Shown: positions 17,087-26,559, counted from the stretch's first letter. The stretch: DNA of 64,000 bases from M269 sp964625615 (GCA_964625615.1 CAZVDU010000004.1:7626-71625); one strand, 5' to 3'. The notes: generated by a model from the sequence alone, not told the origin. Numbers and translations: made by a program.

Positions 17087-17638
17087 ATGCCTAAACCTAC
17101 ACCGACAGATGATGATGTTAGCTTGTTCAAACAGGCATTGGATGGCGTGCAACCGATGAAGCAGGACAAAATACCGCCTCAAGCCATTTCCAGCAAGAAA
17201 AATCCCGAAATATTAGCGAAAAAGAAGCAACAGTTACGAAATGAAAACAGGTTAGCGAAACAAGTGGCAGCTTCTTTTCATTTTTCAGACGGTTTTGAAG
17301 CTCATTTTGATGAAACAGGCCCACTAAAATATGTAAAACCTGGGGCTGATCATTATGAAGTTAAACGTCTAAGACGAGGGGATTATCCGCCAGAACTTAC
17401 ATTAGACTTACATGGCTATCGAAAAGAAGAAGCAAAACACGAAATTGCAGCCTTAATCTATACAGCGCAAAAGAAGCACTATCACTGTATTTGTATTGTC
17501 CACGGCATAGGCGCTCATGTCCTTAAACGTCACGTACCAAGCTGGCTTGTGCAGCACCCTGCTATTTTAGCTTTTCATCAAGCACCACTTGAATGGGGCG
17601 GCAAAGGTGCTGTACTCGCGTTAGTAGATATTGTTTAG
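17087..17638 (+). CDS. smrB: SmrB endonuclease, ribosome rescue
   Basis: A 183-residue Smr-domain protein. In Escherichia coli SmrB cleaves mRNA between collided ribosomes so that rescue can begin. N-terminal part is charged (KKQQLRNENR); the Smr domain runs from about residue 95: LDLHGYRKEEAKHEI with the conserved DLHG, then CIVHGIGAHVLKRHVPSWL with the HGxG motif. Both catalytic motifs are intact. Divergent from prmB, 130 bases apart. Confidence 0.93.
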   Translation: MPKPTPTDDDVSLFKQALDGVQPMKQDKIPPQAISSKKNPEILAKKKQQLRNENRLAKQVAASFHFSDGFEAHFDETGPLKYVKPGADHYEVKRLRRGDYPPELTLDLHGYRKEEAKHEIAALIYTAQKKHYHCICIVHGIGAHVLKRHVPSWLVQHPAILAFHQAPLEWGGKGAVLALVDIV

Positions 17639-17645
17639 CTAGCCA

Positions 17646-18434
17646 TTACTCCCAGCTAAAAGACGAATATATTGGCAGTTCTATAGGGGTTGATGCCTGA
17701 TTGTGCGCATTGTCATAAAGAGCTTGGATATCTTGCTGAAGCTGCAACCGATAAGAACGTACTTCTCTCCAAAGCGCCAAGAACTCTTCATCAGGCTCAT
17801 TATTATCGTCTTCTTTTTTCATACTCGGTGCCAACTTTGTATAGGCATTCATCAATCGTTGTCCTTGAGCTTGTTTAAAGCTACCGATTAACCTTTGATG
17901 CTCATTAGATAAATGAATGCTTGGCGCCTTCTCAAGACTGGCATAGTGTGTAAAATACTCAATATATTGCTCATATGGAATGCTGTCAGCCCTTCCCCAT
18001 TGTGCCATTGTTGACGCATTAATTAACTGCTCAGATTGTGCGTTAACGATCATGACGGTAGGTGTTGCAAAGTAATGCGCTTGATCAAAGCGTTCGCTAA
18101 TATGACGTAAATCATTGAAATACCCTACATCTACATAGACCACCTCATAATGTTCTTTCAGTAGAGCCGCTAAACCAGGGGTGGCAAACTTTGACGCCAG
18201 GCCGCGACTATCATGGCACCAACTAGCTCCCATGATAATCAACAAGTGTTTGTTGTTTGCTTTTGCATCATTTAAGGCACTCTGTACATCTCCCATAGGG
18301 TCAGCGGACGCAACATAAACATCTGGTGCTTTCTCATGTTCCGCATGTGTTTGTTGAGTAGATGCACAAGCACTTAAAAAGGTCATAATAAAAATAGACA
18401 ACAGCAAAGAATAACAAGGTGTACGTAAACGCAT
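17646..18434 (-). CDS. Thioredoxin-fold lipoprotein with a single active-site cysteine
   Basis: A 262-residue exported lipoprotein. Start at 18434 gives a normal signal peptide and lipobox FLSAC with Cys23. The thioredoxin-like domain covers about 50-170: LLIIMGASWCHDSRGLASKF with Cys73 and Ser76, so the usual CxxC is CxxS; HYFATPTVMIVNAQSE holds the cis-Pro loop. A CxxS site cannot do normal dithiol exchange but can form mixed disulfides or glutathione adducts. The C-terminal 90 residues are helical and acidic (KKEDDNNEPDEEF). Function unknown. Its stop is seven bases from the smrB stop on the opposite strand, with no terminator between. Confidence 0.8.
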   Translation of the reverse strand: MRLRTPCYSLLLSIFIMTFLSACASTQQTHAEHEKAPDVYVASADPMGDVQSALNDAKANNKHLLIIMGASWCHDSRGLASKFATPGLAALLKEHYEVVYVDVGYFNDLRHISERFDQAHYFATPTVMIVNAQSEQLINASTMAQWGRADSIPYEQYIEYFTHYASLEKAPSIHLSNEHQRLIGSFKQAQGQRLMNAYTKLAPSMKKEDDNNEPDEEFLALWREVRSYRLQLQQDIQALYDNAHNQASTPIELPIYSSFSWE

Positions 18435-18516
18435 CAGCAATCGCTTCTTAGGTAAATAAAATGTATACATTCAAGTTCCGAAGGTCATTTGGCCATCAGA
18501 TAATCTGGTTTTATTG

Positions 18517-18777
18517 CTATTGAAGTAGAGGGTGATCAGCTGGCAACTGCGCCGAAATCCACTTCACTAAACGCCTTTTCATATGAAGTCCATTCTCTTG
18601 TTCAGCCGGTACAGCGGTCAACAACTTATCATTAAGAAGCAAACGATAAATACACTCAATTTTCTGATCCGCGGAATCTGTTGGCCCAAAAGATTTATAC
18701 CCTCGCTTAGTGGCATAAACTTGACCAACCTGTAGTGCTTTTTTGAGTAGCTCTTTTTCGTTTTTTATTTTCTTCAT
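18517..18777 (-). CDS. DUF5062 family protein
   Basis: An 86-residue cytoplasmic protein close in layout to DUF5062 members of Vibrio and Shewanella: KNEKELLKKALQVG at the start, KIECIYRLLLNDKL in the middle, and the C-terminal LPADHPLLQ. Function unknown. Charged and helical, no membrane segment. Single gene between two lipoprotein genes on the same strand. The ATG start has a purine-rich but weak ribosome site. Confidence 0.82.
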   Translation of the reverse strand: MKKIKNEKELLKKALQVGQVYATKRGYKSFGPTDSADQKIECIYRLLLNDKLLTAVPAEQENGLHMKRRLVKWISAQLPADHPLLQ

Positions 18778-18820
18778 AAAACATGTTCCATGTATTGTTT
18801 AATATGGTTCTGGGCAACAA

Positions 18821-19447
18821 TTAACTGCCAAAAAGTAAACGCTTAAACCAGCCGCGTTGTAGGCTTTTTTCGCAACCCTTTAGCTGCCTAGCATAAGTTT
18901 TAGAACGAGCATCAACTTTTTTGGCGACACCCACTAACCAAGCTTTTTTATTGTATGTTTTGCGTTTATATCCGCCCCATCCTTCGTGGTAGTTAAGGTA
19001 TTGGCTACGAGCATCCCACTTGGATATACCATTAATCTTGTTTGTCTTACTGATGAACCAGCCCATAAAATCAATTGCATCTCTGAAATTATCCCTGTCA
19101 GCTCCTCTATTGCGGGTCTCACGAGTATAATCGGCCCACGTAGGTGTTTTAGCTTGAGAGTAACCATATGCTGAACTAACACGGCCCCACGGAACGAGTC
19201 CAAAGAAAATATAATCTCGTGGAGGCTTAGCTTTGGCTCTAAATGAACTTTCTTGATACATCATCGCCATGGGCACATGTATGGGAACACCCCACTTTTT
19301 GTTCATATCTCTAGAGGCGCGATACCAGCTTTTCTTTTCAGAAAATATTTTGCAAATATTGTCAGGGTTATTGGGAGGAGAAGAGGTGCAACTACTAATT
19401 AACACAACAACAAAAAGTGTTATCACGCTTTTTTTTAAAAAATTCAT
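18821..19447 (-). CDS. Lytic transglycosylase-type (SLT) lipoprotein
   Basis: A 208-residue exported lipoprotein of the lysozyme-like fold. Signal peptide and lipobox LISSC with Cys20. The catalytic motif is MMYQESSFRAKAKPP with Glu66, followed by SSAYGYSQAKTPTWADY, the G-Y-S/G-x-x-Q element of family-1 lytic transglycosylases, and the late YLNYHEGWGGYKRKTY. It should cut peptidoglycan glycan strands from the inner leaflet side of the outer membrane. Start at 19447 gives a correct signal peptide; a longer in-frame start nine codons upstream would spoil it. Confidence 0.9.
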   Translation of the reverse strand: MNFLKKSVITLFVVVLISSCTSSPPNNPDNICKIFSEKKSWYRASRDMNKKWGVPIHVPMAMMYQESSFRAKAKPPRDYIFFGLVPWGRVSSAYGYSQAKTPTWADYTRETRNRGADRDNFRDAIDFMGWFISKTNKINGISKWDARSQYLNYHEGWGGYKRKTYNKKAWLVGVAKKVDARSKTYARQLKGCEKSLQRGWFKRLLFGS

Positions 19448-19523
19448 GTTTATTGTGAACTTTTCAACAAACAACCGGTCTTACCTTATGTGTTATTTAT
19501 GTGTTTCCTTAGCAGTAAACTTG

Positions 19524-19552
19524 ATGCCTGTCCTATGACAGGCATTTTTTTT
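19524..19552 (+). terminator. Strong plus-strand intrinsic terminator without an upstream plus-strand gene
   Basis: ATGCCTGTC (19524-19532) pairs perfectly with GACAGGCAT (19537-19545) around CTAT, followed by an unbroken T-run to 19552. The orientation is for plus-strand transcripts, but the genes on both sides (SLT lipoprotein and gshA) are on the minus strand. On the minus strand the hairpin has no T-run behind it, so it is a poor terminator for gshA. Confidence 0.75.
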
Positions 19553-19566
19553 GTCTTAATACCTAA

Positions 19567-21168
19567 CTAAGTCTCACGGTTTTGAGGTGCTGCATTAAAG
19601 TAATTATTTAAAAACACTTCAAACTCTTCCGTATCAGATGCTTCTTCTTCCTGTTGCTTAACAACTGACTCTCGACTTATACCAGCTAACTGCTCTGCCG
19701 TAAAATGATGATAGTCGTAACTTTGTAAATCTTTTTTATGCTTTTCAGCTAAACCTAGCGCAAAATCACCATTACCGACACTACCTTCAATAAGTTGTTT
19801 TAAAATTCGACCAGAAAATGTTTTATCTGGATCAAGTATCTTTTGCCACTCAATTTCAACAGCATCGCTAAACGTGGTTGTTCCTTTGTTTTTATCCATT
19901 ACTTGAGCAACTTCGCGCATATCAGTAAACAGATCTGTCGCCCAATCCGTCAACGTTTTCTTTTCGCCATCCACTTGCAGAAGCAACCCTGGTTTACGAC
20001 CTTGTTCGACAACTAAGCTCAAATTATCTTCCGTTTCTTGATAATCTTCCCCTTGCATCATGTCGCTCGGTGCAATTGCACAATACACTAGAAATACATC
20101 AAGGAAATTGATCTGCTGCTCTTCAATGCCTACAGGGCTAAACGGATTCACATCCAGTGCTCTAACTTCAATATAACTAACACCTCTCAATGCCAATGCA
20201 TCAGTGGGCTTTTCAAAATGTAAGGTCGGCTGTTTAGGACGTATAGGCGAGTAAAGCTCATTCTCTATCTGCAATACGTTACTATTTAGCTGCTGCAATT
20301 CACCGTCAATTTTACCGGTATACTGTAAATACTCTTCTGAGGAGGTATGAATAGCCTCACGAAGTGACTCAATATAAGAATCAACTTTGTTGTAACAAAT
20401 ATTCAATCCTGATTGAGCACTATTAGTGTATCCCAAATCACTCATTCTCAGTGACGTTGCATAAGGCAAAAAATAAGTACCGTTATCCATTTTCTCAAAA
20501 GGTAAACTTGATTCATTACCCTTTAAGAACGAACCACACAAAGCAGGAGATGAACCATACAAATACGGGATCAGCCAACAAAAACGCCGATAATTTCTTA
20601 TTTGAGCAAAATACGCCGCTGATACATTATCTTGAGAAGCTTCGATACCTTCTACAGTGGGTAACCACTTATCCCAAAAAGATGGCGGCATGGAAAAATT
20701 AAAATGGACGCCAGCTATAGCCTGCATCATCGCGCCATAACGATTCTTTAACCCAACGCGATATAAGGTCTTCATCTTACCGATATTTGACGTACCGTAA
20801 TCTGCTATCGGAATATTAGCCTGATCGTTAATAAAGCACGGCATACTCAACGGCCATAGCTGCTCATTTCCCAATCCTGCTTGAACATACTTATGAACAT
20901 CGGAGAGCTGATTAATGGTTTTCTGAGTGTCTTCTTCAGGCGGTGTAATAAACTCTAGTAGCGACTCAGAAAAGTCAGTGGTGATATAGTCATGACTAAG
21001 AGCAGAACCAAAAGCTTCAGGATGAGGTGTTTGAGCTAAACTACCGTTTTTATTTATCCTTAGCGCTTCACGTTCAATTCCGTGTTTAATACCACTGAGG
21101 GTCTGAGCTATATTTTCTTCAGCAAGTGCGGTAAGACGAGCCGCAAACAATTTAGAATCTTGCGCCAC
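19567..21168 (-). CDS. gshA: Glutamate-cysteine ligase
   Basis: The 533-residue enzyme that joins glutamate and cysteine with ATP, first step of glutathione synthesis. The proteobacterial GshA type: GIKHGIEREALRINKNGSL near residue 25, TDFSESLLEFITPP near 65, GVHFNFSMPPSFW near 148, and YIEVRALDVNPFSPVGI near 332. Length is normal. It is a single gene; gshB is not here. Start ATG at 21168 is supported by the family N-terminus. Confidence 0.96.
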   Translation of the reverse strand: MAQDSKLFAARLTALAEENIAQTLSGIKHGIEREALRINKNGSLAQTPHPEAFGSALSHDYITTDFSESLLEFITPPEEDTQKTINQLSDVHKYVQAGLGNEQLWPLSMPCFINDQANIPIADYGTSNIGKMKTLYRVGLKNRYGAMMQAIAGVHFNFSMPPSFWDKWLPTVEGIEASQDNVSAAYFAQIRNYRRFCWLIPYLYGSSPALCGSFLKGNESSLPFEKMDNGTYFLPYATSLRMSDLGYTNSAQSGLNICYNKVDSYIESLREAIHTSSEEYLQYTGKIDGELQQLNSNVLQIENELYSPIRPKQPTLHFEKPTDALALRGVSYIEVRALDVNPFSPVGIEEQQINFLDVFLVYCAIAPSDMMQGEDYQETEDNLSLVVEQGRKPGLLLQVDGEKKTLTDWATDLFTDMREVAQVMDKNKGTTTFSDAVEIEWQKILDPDKTFSGRILKQLIEGSVGNGDFALGLAEKHKKDLQSYDYHHFTAEQLAGISRESVVKQQEEEASDTEEFEVFLNNYFNAAPQNRET

Positions 21169-21296
21169 AATATGTTTCCGTAACAGACGAGTTCAACCCT
21201 ATGTGAGGAGCTTCCTCGTTAATTTCAAGACAAGCGAAGATAAATATTTTCACTTCACTCCAATTTATCACTGTCATTTTACCTGAGTCACTATAA

Positions 21297-24161
21297 CTAT
21301 TGGATGACAGTTAACGCTTCTATTTTACGTTCTAACTTTTCTAGTTGAGGCTTCAATACAGCCGCATCACCAACTACTACTAACGCTAAACCTTTCACCT
21401 TAAGTCCATCCGCTAATCGGTTCAGTTGGTTCAAATCAATGGTTTTAATAATATCGAGTTGTTGTGTACGATAGTTGTCAGCCAAGCCATAAGTTTGCAT
21501 ATGTATTAAGAAACCTGCTTTGTCAATCGGCGTCTCATAACTTAGTGCATCTGATTGAGTATAGGCTAAACGCATAGAATTGACTTCTTCATTCGTCATT
21601 CCATCGCGTTGATAACGGTCCAACTCAAATATCAATTCAGTAATGGCTGCATAGGTATTTTCTTGACTAACACTCGCTCCCATTTCAAAACCACCTAAAG
21701 ACTTCCCTCCATAAAAGTTGCTGTAAGCACCATAGGTATACCCCTTATCTTCCCTCAAGTTAAGGTTTAGCCTACTATTAAAATGCCCGCCAAGCGCAAA
21801 ATTCATTAAATTAAGTCGAAAATTCTCTCCTAATGCGTCATAAGGCTTTGCTCGCTTAAAGAAGGTAATAATCGACTGTTCCGCACCTGGCTTGTCAACC
21901 AAATAAATAGTGTCAGTTGATAACTCAGGAAATTCCTCGTAAGGCGGTATTTGGTATGGAGCGTTACTCCAACTCGTCAAAAACGATAGCTCACTCATAG
22001 CTTCCTCTTGAGTTATATCACCAACAATTACTACCGATGCTTTAGCAGAGGTATAAAATTCCTGATAAAACGCTTTGATATCCTCTAGTGTCAGCGCATT
22101 GATGCTCTCTATCGTGCCACTGTTTGGCACCCCAATGCGATTTTTAAGGCCATACATGAGCTGTGAGACTGCCCGACTACTGAGTGACTCCGCATCATTT
22201 AGTTGTTGCTGCATCGCCTGCAATGTTTGTTGTTTTAATAAGTTAAACTCATCTACTTTAAGGCCTGGTTTAAACAACCTTTCTTTAGCAAGTGCTAATG
22301 TTTCATTAAAGTTCTTTTTTAAACTACTGACAGACATTTGCGTATAGCGGCCGCCCGCCGAAAAACTTATTGAACTACCTAATAGTGCCAATTGATTGGA
22401 TATCTCTTCAGCAGAATGGTTAAGTGTTGATTCGTTAAGCATAGCTGCTGTCATTGACGCTACTCCAGCTTTTGCGATGGGATCTAATAATGGCCCCCCT
22501 TCCATGCTCAATGTCAACGTCACTGTTGGGGTTTCAGTTGTTTGATGCCCGATAATTTCAATATTATTGGGCAAGGATTGTGTCCAATACTCTGGAACCG
22601 TAACGACAGGGTTAATTCCAGCTTTAGGTACAACAGAGCGATCGAAGTCATCCTTAATGCTCTCTCGAAAAACAACAGGTAACTGTAAGTATTCAGGGAT
22701 TACTCTCTCTGGAGTCACGTAATCAGCTTCCTTAACAGCAAGGTTTGTCTGTGTCTCAGGTACGATGCTCAATATTACCGAGGCCTTCCCCTGAATATAC
22801 TGTTTAAACACACGTATTACATCGTCTTTAGTAACCTCGGCATAGCGCTCTAGATCAGATTGAACAAGATCAGGGTTACCGGTATAAGTTTGATTCGATG
22901 CTAACGTCGACACTTTGCCCGCCACACTATGCAGCGTGTAGATATTACCTGCTTCAATACTTGTTTTGGTGCGGTCAAGATCGTCTTGACTTACACCACG
23001 TTCCAGAAACTCAACAAGGCTGTCGTCAATGGCTTGTTTCACCTCCGCCAAACTTTTACCGCCTGTAGGATCGGCTAATGCGATAAGCTGGAACTCGCAA
23101 GCGAGTTCTTGGCAAGGGTGAGAAACAACAGCTTGTACCGCAATACCTTTTTTAACGAGATTTTTATAGAACAGAGAGGTTCTCCCTCCCCCTAAAATAT
23201 CTGCCAGCACATCAAGAGGGGCCTCATCTTCGTGCCTCGCATAGACAGTCGGATAGGTAATCTGTACGAGAGGTAAATGAATGTTATCTTCAAGCGTAAT
23301 ATGATGTGTTTTCGATAACTTAACCAATGCCTTATCCAAAGGGGTAACTTCAGGACCAGCTTGAATAGAGCCGAAGTACTTTTGTATCCATCTCAGTGTT
23401 TTTTCTTTGTCAATATCACCACCTATAGTCAAAGTCGCATTGTTGGGTCCATACCAACGTTGGAAGAATGACTTCAGCTCATTAACGGACGCACGGTTTA
23501 AATCATCAACATAACCAATGACAGGCCAAGAATAAGGATGCCCTTCTGGATATAACGCTTCTGCAATGCGTTCTTGTCTCAAACCATAGGGTTGATTGTC
23601 TACACGTTGTGCTCGTTCGTTTTTAACCGTTTCTCGCTGCACTTCAAACTTTTCTTGGGTCACTGCTTCAAGCAAAAAACCCATACGATCGGATTCCAAC
23701 CAAAGCACTTTTTCCAGTTGATTGGCAGGGACTGTTTGATAGTAGTTGGTCAAATCTACCGTAGTGGCTCCGTTCATATCACCACCAGCTTCAGTAATGA
23801 TCTTAAAATGTTGCTCATCCGCTACATTTGCCGAACCTTGAAACATCATATGTTCAAAAAAATGAGCGAAGCCAGAATAACCGATAACTTCTCTTGATGA
23901 ACCAACATGGTAGGTCACATCAACATGGACCAAAGGATCCGAATGGTCTTCATGCAAAATAATGGTCAGCCCATTCTGAAGTTCATATTTTTCGTAGGGA
24001 ATAACGAGTTGCTCGTCTACGTTTTCTCGTTTTTCAATGAACTTAATACTAGCTGTGCCTTTCGAACCACTCAGGTCAGTATGCTCATGTTGATCTGATG
24101 CAGGGGTACATGCGAGTAAGAGGTAACTACTCACCAAAAAGGACAAATACTTTTTAAACAT
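21297..24161 (-). CDS. M16 family zinc peptidase, lipoprotein
   Basis: A 954-residue insulinase-family peptidase made of two tandem M16 halves. Signal peptide with lipobox LLAC (Cys18) places it in the envelope. The active half carries the inverted zinc motif HFFEH (residues 100-104) in SGFAHFFEHMMFQGS, and RETVKNERAQRVDNQPYG with the third ligand glutamate further on. The second half (from about 515) lacks that motif, as in relatives, and has the R-Y motif region LREDKGYTYGAYSNF that helps bind substrate. It probably degrades peptides in the periplasm. The ATG at 24161 is preferred over a TTG four codons earlier. Single gene. Confidence 0.92.
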   Translation of the reverse strand: MFKKYLSFLVSSYLLLACTPASDQHEHTDLSGSKGTASIKFIEKRENVDEQLVIPYEKYELQNGLTIILHEDHSDPLVHVDVTYHVGSSREVIGYSGFAHFFEHMMFQGSANVADEQHFKIITEAGGDMNGATTVDLTNYYQTVPANQLEKVLWLESDRMGFLLEAVTQEKFEVQRETVKNERAQRVDNQPYGLRQERIAEALYPEGHPYSWPVIGYVDDLNRASVNELKSFFQRWYGPNNATLTIGGDIDKEKTLRWIQKYFGSIQAGPEVTPLDKALVKLSKTHHITLEDNIHLPLVQITYPTVYARHEDEAPLDVLADILGGGRTSLFYKNLVKKGIAVQAVVSHPCQELACEFQLIALADPTGGKSLAEVKQAIDDSLVEFLERGVSQDDLDRTKTSIEAGNIYTLHSVAGKVSTLASNQTYTGNPDLVQSDLERYAEVTKDDVIRVFKQYIQGKASVILSIVPETQTNLAVKEADYVTPERVIPEYLQLPVVFRESIKDDFDRSVVPKAGINPVVTVPEYWTQSLPNNIEIIGHQTTETPTVTLTLSMEGGPLLDPIAKAGVASMTAAMLNESTLNHSAEEISNQLALLGSSISFSAGGRYTQMSVSSLKKNFNETLALAKERLFKPGLKVDEFNLLKQQTLQAMQQQLNDAESLSSRAVSQLMYGLKNRIGVPNSGTIESINALTLEDIKAFYQEFYTSAKASVVIVGDITQEEAMSELSFLTSWSNAPYQIPPYEEFPELSTDTIYLVDKPGAEQSIITFFKRAKPYDALGENFRLNLMNFALGGHFNSRLNLNLREDKGYTYGAYSNFYGGKSLGGFEMGASVSQENTYAAITELIFELDRYQRDGMTNEEVNSMRLAYTQSDALSYETPIDKAGFLIHMQTYGLADNYRTQQLDIIKTIDLNQLNRLADGLKVKGLALVVVGDAAVLKPQLEKLERKIEALTVIQ

Positions 24162-24216
24162 AAAATGGGTCAAAGATTAATTGAGTAACCAGTTTAGCTT
24201 GTTATCCATTGGATAG

Positions 24217-24248
24217 TAATACCAAGCGATCTATTCGAATTGGTATAA
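24217..24248. repeat. Inverted motif TAATACCAA ... TTGGTATAA
   Basis: TAATACCAA (24217-24225) and TTGGTATAA (24240-24248) form 8 of 9 pairs around a 14-base loop. Half sites of the same motif occur at 9487-9495, 9719-9730 and 44813-44823, always between genes. It lies in the divergent region of the M16 peptidase and the Hpt gene. Probably a dispersed intergenic repeat; it is not a clear terminator because no T-run follows. Confidence 0.45.
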
Positions 24249-24352
24249 CCGCATCATTCACTGTGTTAAAGTTAGCTCAATCATTGAGTAACGTGCTAGA
24301 AAAACCATTTTATCAAATTGTCCTAGCTTTGATAATGTGATTGGAGGAAAGT

Positions 24353-24943
24353 ATGGCAGCAAATGAACCGCTATTAGATAAGGACTTTGCCATAAAGCAA
24401 CTTGGCGGAAACGAAGAATTACTAGAGAAGATGTTTGGCAAGTTTTTATCTCAATATGCCAACGATGCGGACAAAGTTAATGCCTCTATTGCTGAGGGTG
24501 ATTACTCAGAAGCGCAGCGGACTATTCATGGTATTAAAGGTGTGTCTGGAAACTTAGGGTTAAGGGCGTTACATCAAACATGCCGTGACGCAGAAGAGAT
24601 ACTTCGAGGCTATGACAACGCACAAAATGGTGCTTTATTAACGCAACATATCAACACCTTTGAAAGCATACTTAAATCAACCTTTGTAGAATTAGAAAAT
24701 TATCAATCAGAAAAAGCTCATAACGAAAGTAGTATTGAGCCTAAAGACAGCAATGATGAGTTAGGCGTTGAGCAAGCCAAAGCAACCTTAGTGTCAGCTA
24801 TCGATAATTTTCAATTCATTGCGCCACCAGAATTACAAGCATTAATAACAGCGCTAAAACCTACTTCTATTGACCTAGCGCAATTAGAAAAAGCCATCTG
24901 CGATTTAGATTACGAACTGGCGAAATCTCTACTGAATGCCTAG
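24353..24943 (+). CDS. Hpt domain phosphotransfer protein
   Basis: A 196-residue cytoplasmic protein. Residues 5-110 are a histidine phosphotransfer helix bundle with the phosphorylated His59 in the motif TIHGIKGVSGNLG, and the later ALHQTCRDAEEI helix. The C-terminal half (115-196) is acidic and helical without a known domain. It could relay phosphate between a hybrid kinase and a response regulator, neither of which is nearby. The ATG at 24353 is certain: GGAGGA stands five bases before it, while the longer frame begins at a TTG inside that ribosome site. Followed by the pseudouridine synthase gene after nine bases. Confidence 0.9.
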   Translation: MAANEPLLDKDFAIKQLGGNEELLEKMFGKFLSQYANDADKVNASIAEGDYSEAQRTIHGIKGVSGNLGLRALHQTCRDAEEILRGYDNAQNGALLTQHINTFESILKSTFVELENYQSEKAHNESSIEPKDSNDELGVEQAKATLVSAIDNFQFIAPPELQALITALKPTSIDLAQLEKAICDLDYELAKSLLNA

Positions 24944-24952
24944 TAGGTTTTT

Positions 24953-25636
24953 ATGACGATCAGAATAGTCTTTGATCACTCAGATTTCGTTGTTGTTAAT
25001 AAACCAATCAATATTAACATGCATAGCGAAAATGGTATCGCGGGTATCGTACCTATTCTTTGTGAGCAGCTTAATTTCCCTAAATTGTGGTTAGCGCATC
25101 GCTTGGACAAAGTTACTTCTGGTCTCCTGATTCTTGCAAAAAATGCAGAAGCAGCTGCTCTATTCGGTATGATGTTTTCAACGCATGGTATCCAAAAATA
25201 TTACTTAGCTATTGCATCAAAAAAACCTAAAAAAAAACAAGGTGCCATCGTCGGCGATATGCGCCGAACACGAGATGGCAAATGGGCGTTAACCCCTGAT
25301 ACAACAAACCCAGCTATGACACAATTCTTTAGCCAATCTGTAGCGCAAAGCCAACGGCTATTCATACTCAAACCGCATACAGGTAAGACACATCAAATAC
25401 GGGTAGCGATGAAAAGCTTAGGTAGCCCAATACTGGGAGACGCAGCATATAAAGGCAGTACGGCAGACAGAACCTACCTACATGCCTATGCACTGACTTT
25501 CAACTACAAGGGTAAGCAGGTGTCGATAAAATGTATGCCCGAGCAAGGAGAATATTTCTCAAAACTTGACTTAACAGACGCTTTTAAAGGCTATGCCCAC
25601 CCCGAAAATCTAGCATGGCCTACGTTAAAAAAATGA
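24953..25636 (+). CDS. RluA family pseudouridine synthase
   Basis: A 227-residue RNA pseudouridine synthase. The catalytic motif HRLDKVTSGLLILAKN carries Asp52; VVVNKPININMHSE is the usual front strand and PHTGKTHQIRVAMKSLGSPI the C-terminal conserved part with G-D-x-x-Y (GDAAYKG). It has no S4 domain. It belongs to a small RluA branch whose RNA target is not known, so I give no symbol. Middle of the transcript Hpt gene, this gene, ketopantoate-reductase-like gene; its TGA overlaps the next ATG (ATGA). Confidence 0.88.
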   Translation: MTIRIVFDHSDFVVVNKPININMHSENGIAGIVPILCEQLNFPKLWLAHRLDKVTSGLLILAKNAEAAALFGMMFSTHGIQKYYLAIASKKPKKKQGAIVGDMRRTRDGKWALTPDTTNPAMTQFFSQSVAQSQRLFILKPHTGKTHQIRVAMKSLGSPILGDAAYKGSTADRTYLHAYALTFNYKGKQVSIKCMPEQGEYFSKLDLTDAFKGYAHPENLAWPTLKK

Positions 25637-26553
25637 CATTAGCTGTTTCTATCATTGGTAATGGTGCTATTGGCGGATTACTTAAAGCTCGTTGTCAAAC
25701 ATTGAATATCACTACCAACTCCCTGACTCGGCGAGGGAGTAATGCACCATTGGTTGTAGAGACGTTCAACGGGCAGACACAAACACTGATACAAAGGTCT
25801 CAGACATTAGCAAACGGACATATTAACGACCTACTTATTATTCCAGTTAAAGCTTATCAAGTTAGATCTGTCATTGGTGAATTGATACTTAAGCTAAAGC
25901 CATCAACGTGCCTGGTGATGCTGCACAATGGTATGGGTAGCAAAGAGCTAATACAAAATCTGATACCAAATCAACCTACTATCTTAGCGACTACCAGTCA
26001 TGCAGCATACAAAGTATCGCAAAACTTGATAAAGCAAACAGGCTTAGGCCAATCCCAGTATGGCTGGCTCAATCGGGGAAAACTAAAAGCGACTGAACAA
26101 GAAGCAATTGAGCAAGTAGTCCATGACCTCCTTCAACCCTCTACATTAATGGACGACATGCAAACGGCATTGTGGAAAAAGCTTGCTGTCAACGCCACCA
26201 TTAATCCGTTAACAGCCGTGTTAAAAGTCAGAAATGGACACCTGAAAGGGCAAGAACACAAGAAAACTATCGAAGCAATCTGCCAAGAAGTGAGCCTAGT
26301 GGCTGCAAGTCAAAGGCAGAACCTAAGTGCTGAAATTCTCATCCAGAACACTTATCAAGTCATTGAAGATACTGCCGAAAATTACTCTTCCATGTATCAA
26401 GATATTGTCGCTAAAAGAAGGACAGAATTAGACAGTATTAGCGGTTACATTATTGATAAAGCAACCGCCAATAATATCGCGGTACCAGAAAACAAAAAGT
26501 GGTTTGAACAAATAAAGGCACTGGAGAATGCCTATTTTATACCCGGTACATAG
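25633..26553 (+). CDS. 2-dehydropantoate 2-reductase family protein
   Basis: A 306-residue NADP-dependent oxidoreductase of the PanE family, which reduces ketopantoate to pantoate on the way to coenzyme A. Seen: SIIGNGAIGGLLKARC (dinucleotide site, residues 6-21), MLHNGMGSKELI, and LWKKLAVNATINPLTAVLKVRNG with the catalytic lysine and the N-x-x-N-x-L-T element. Whether it makes pantoate or acts on a related keto acid cannot be decided. The ATG at 25633 overlaps the previous stop by four bases, a coupled start; six codons of upstream frame are not used. Its stop nearly meets that of pomB. Confidence 0.87.
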   Translation: MTLAVSIIGNGAIGGLLKARCQTLNITTNSLTRRGSNAPLVVETFNGQTQTLIQRSQTLANGHINDLLIIPVKAYQVRSVIGELILKLKPSTCLVMLHNGMGSKELIQNLIPNQPTILATTSHAAYKVSQNLIKQTGLGQSQYGWLNRGKLKATEQEAIEQVVHDLLQPSTLMDDMQTALWKKLAVNATINPLTAVLKVRNGHLKGQEHKKTIEAICQEVSLVAASQRQNLSAEILIQNTYQVIEDTAENYSSMYQDIVAKRRTELDSISGYIIDKATANNIAVPENKKWFEQIKALENAYFIPGT

Positions 26554-26559
26554 AATACG

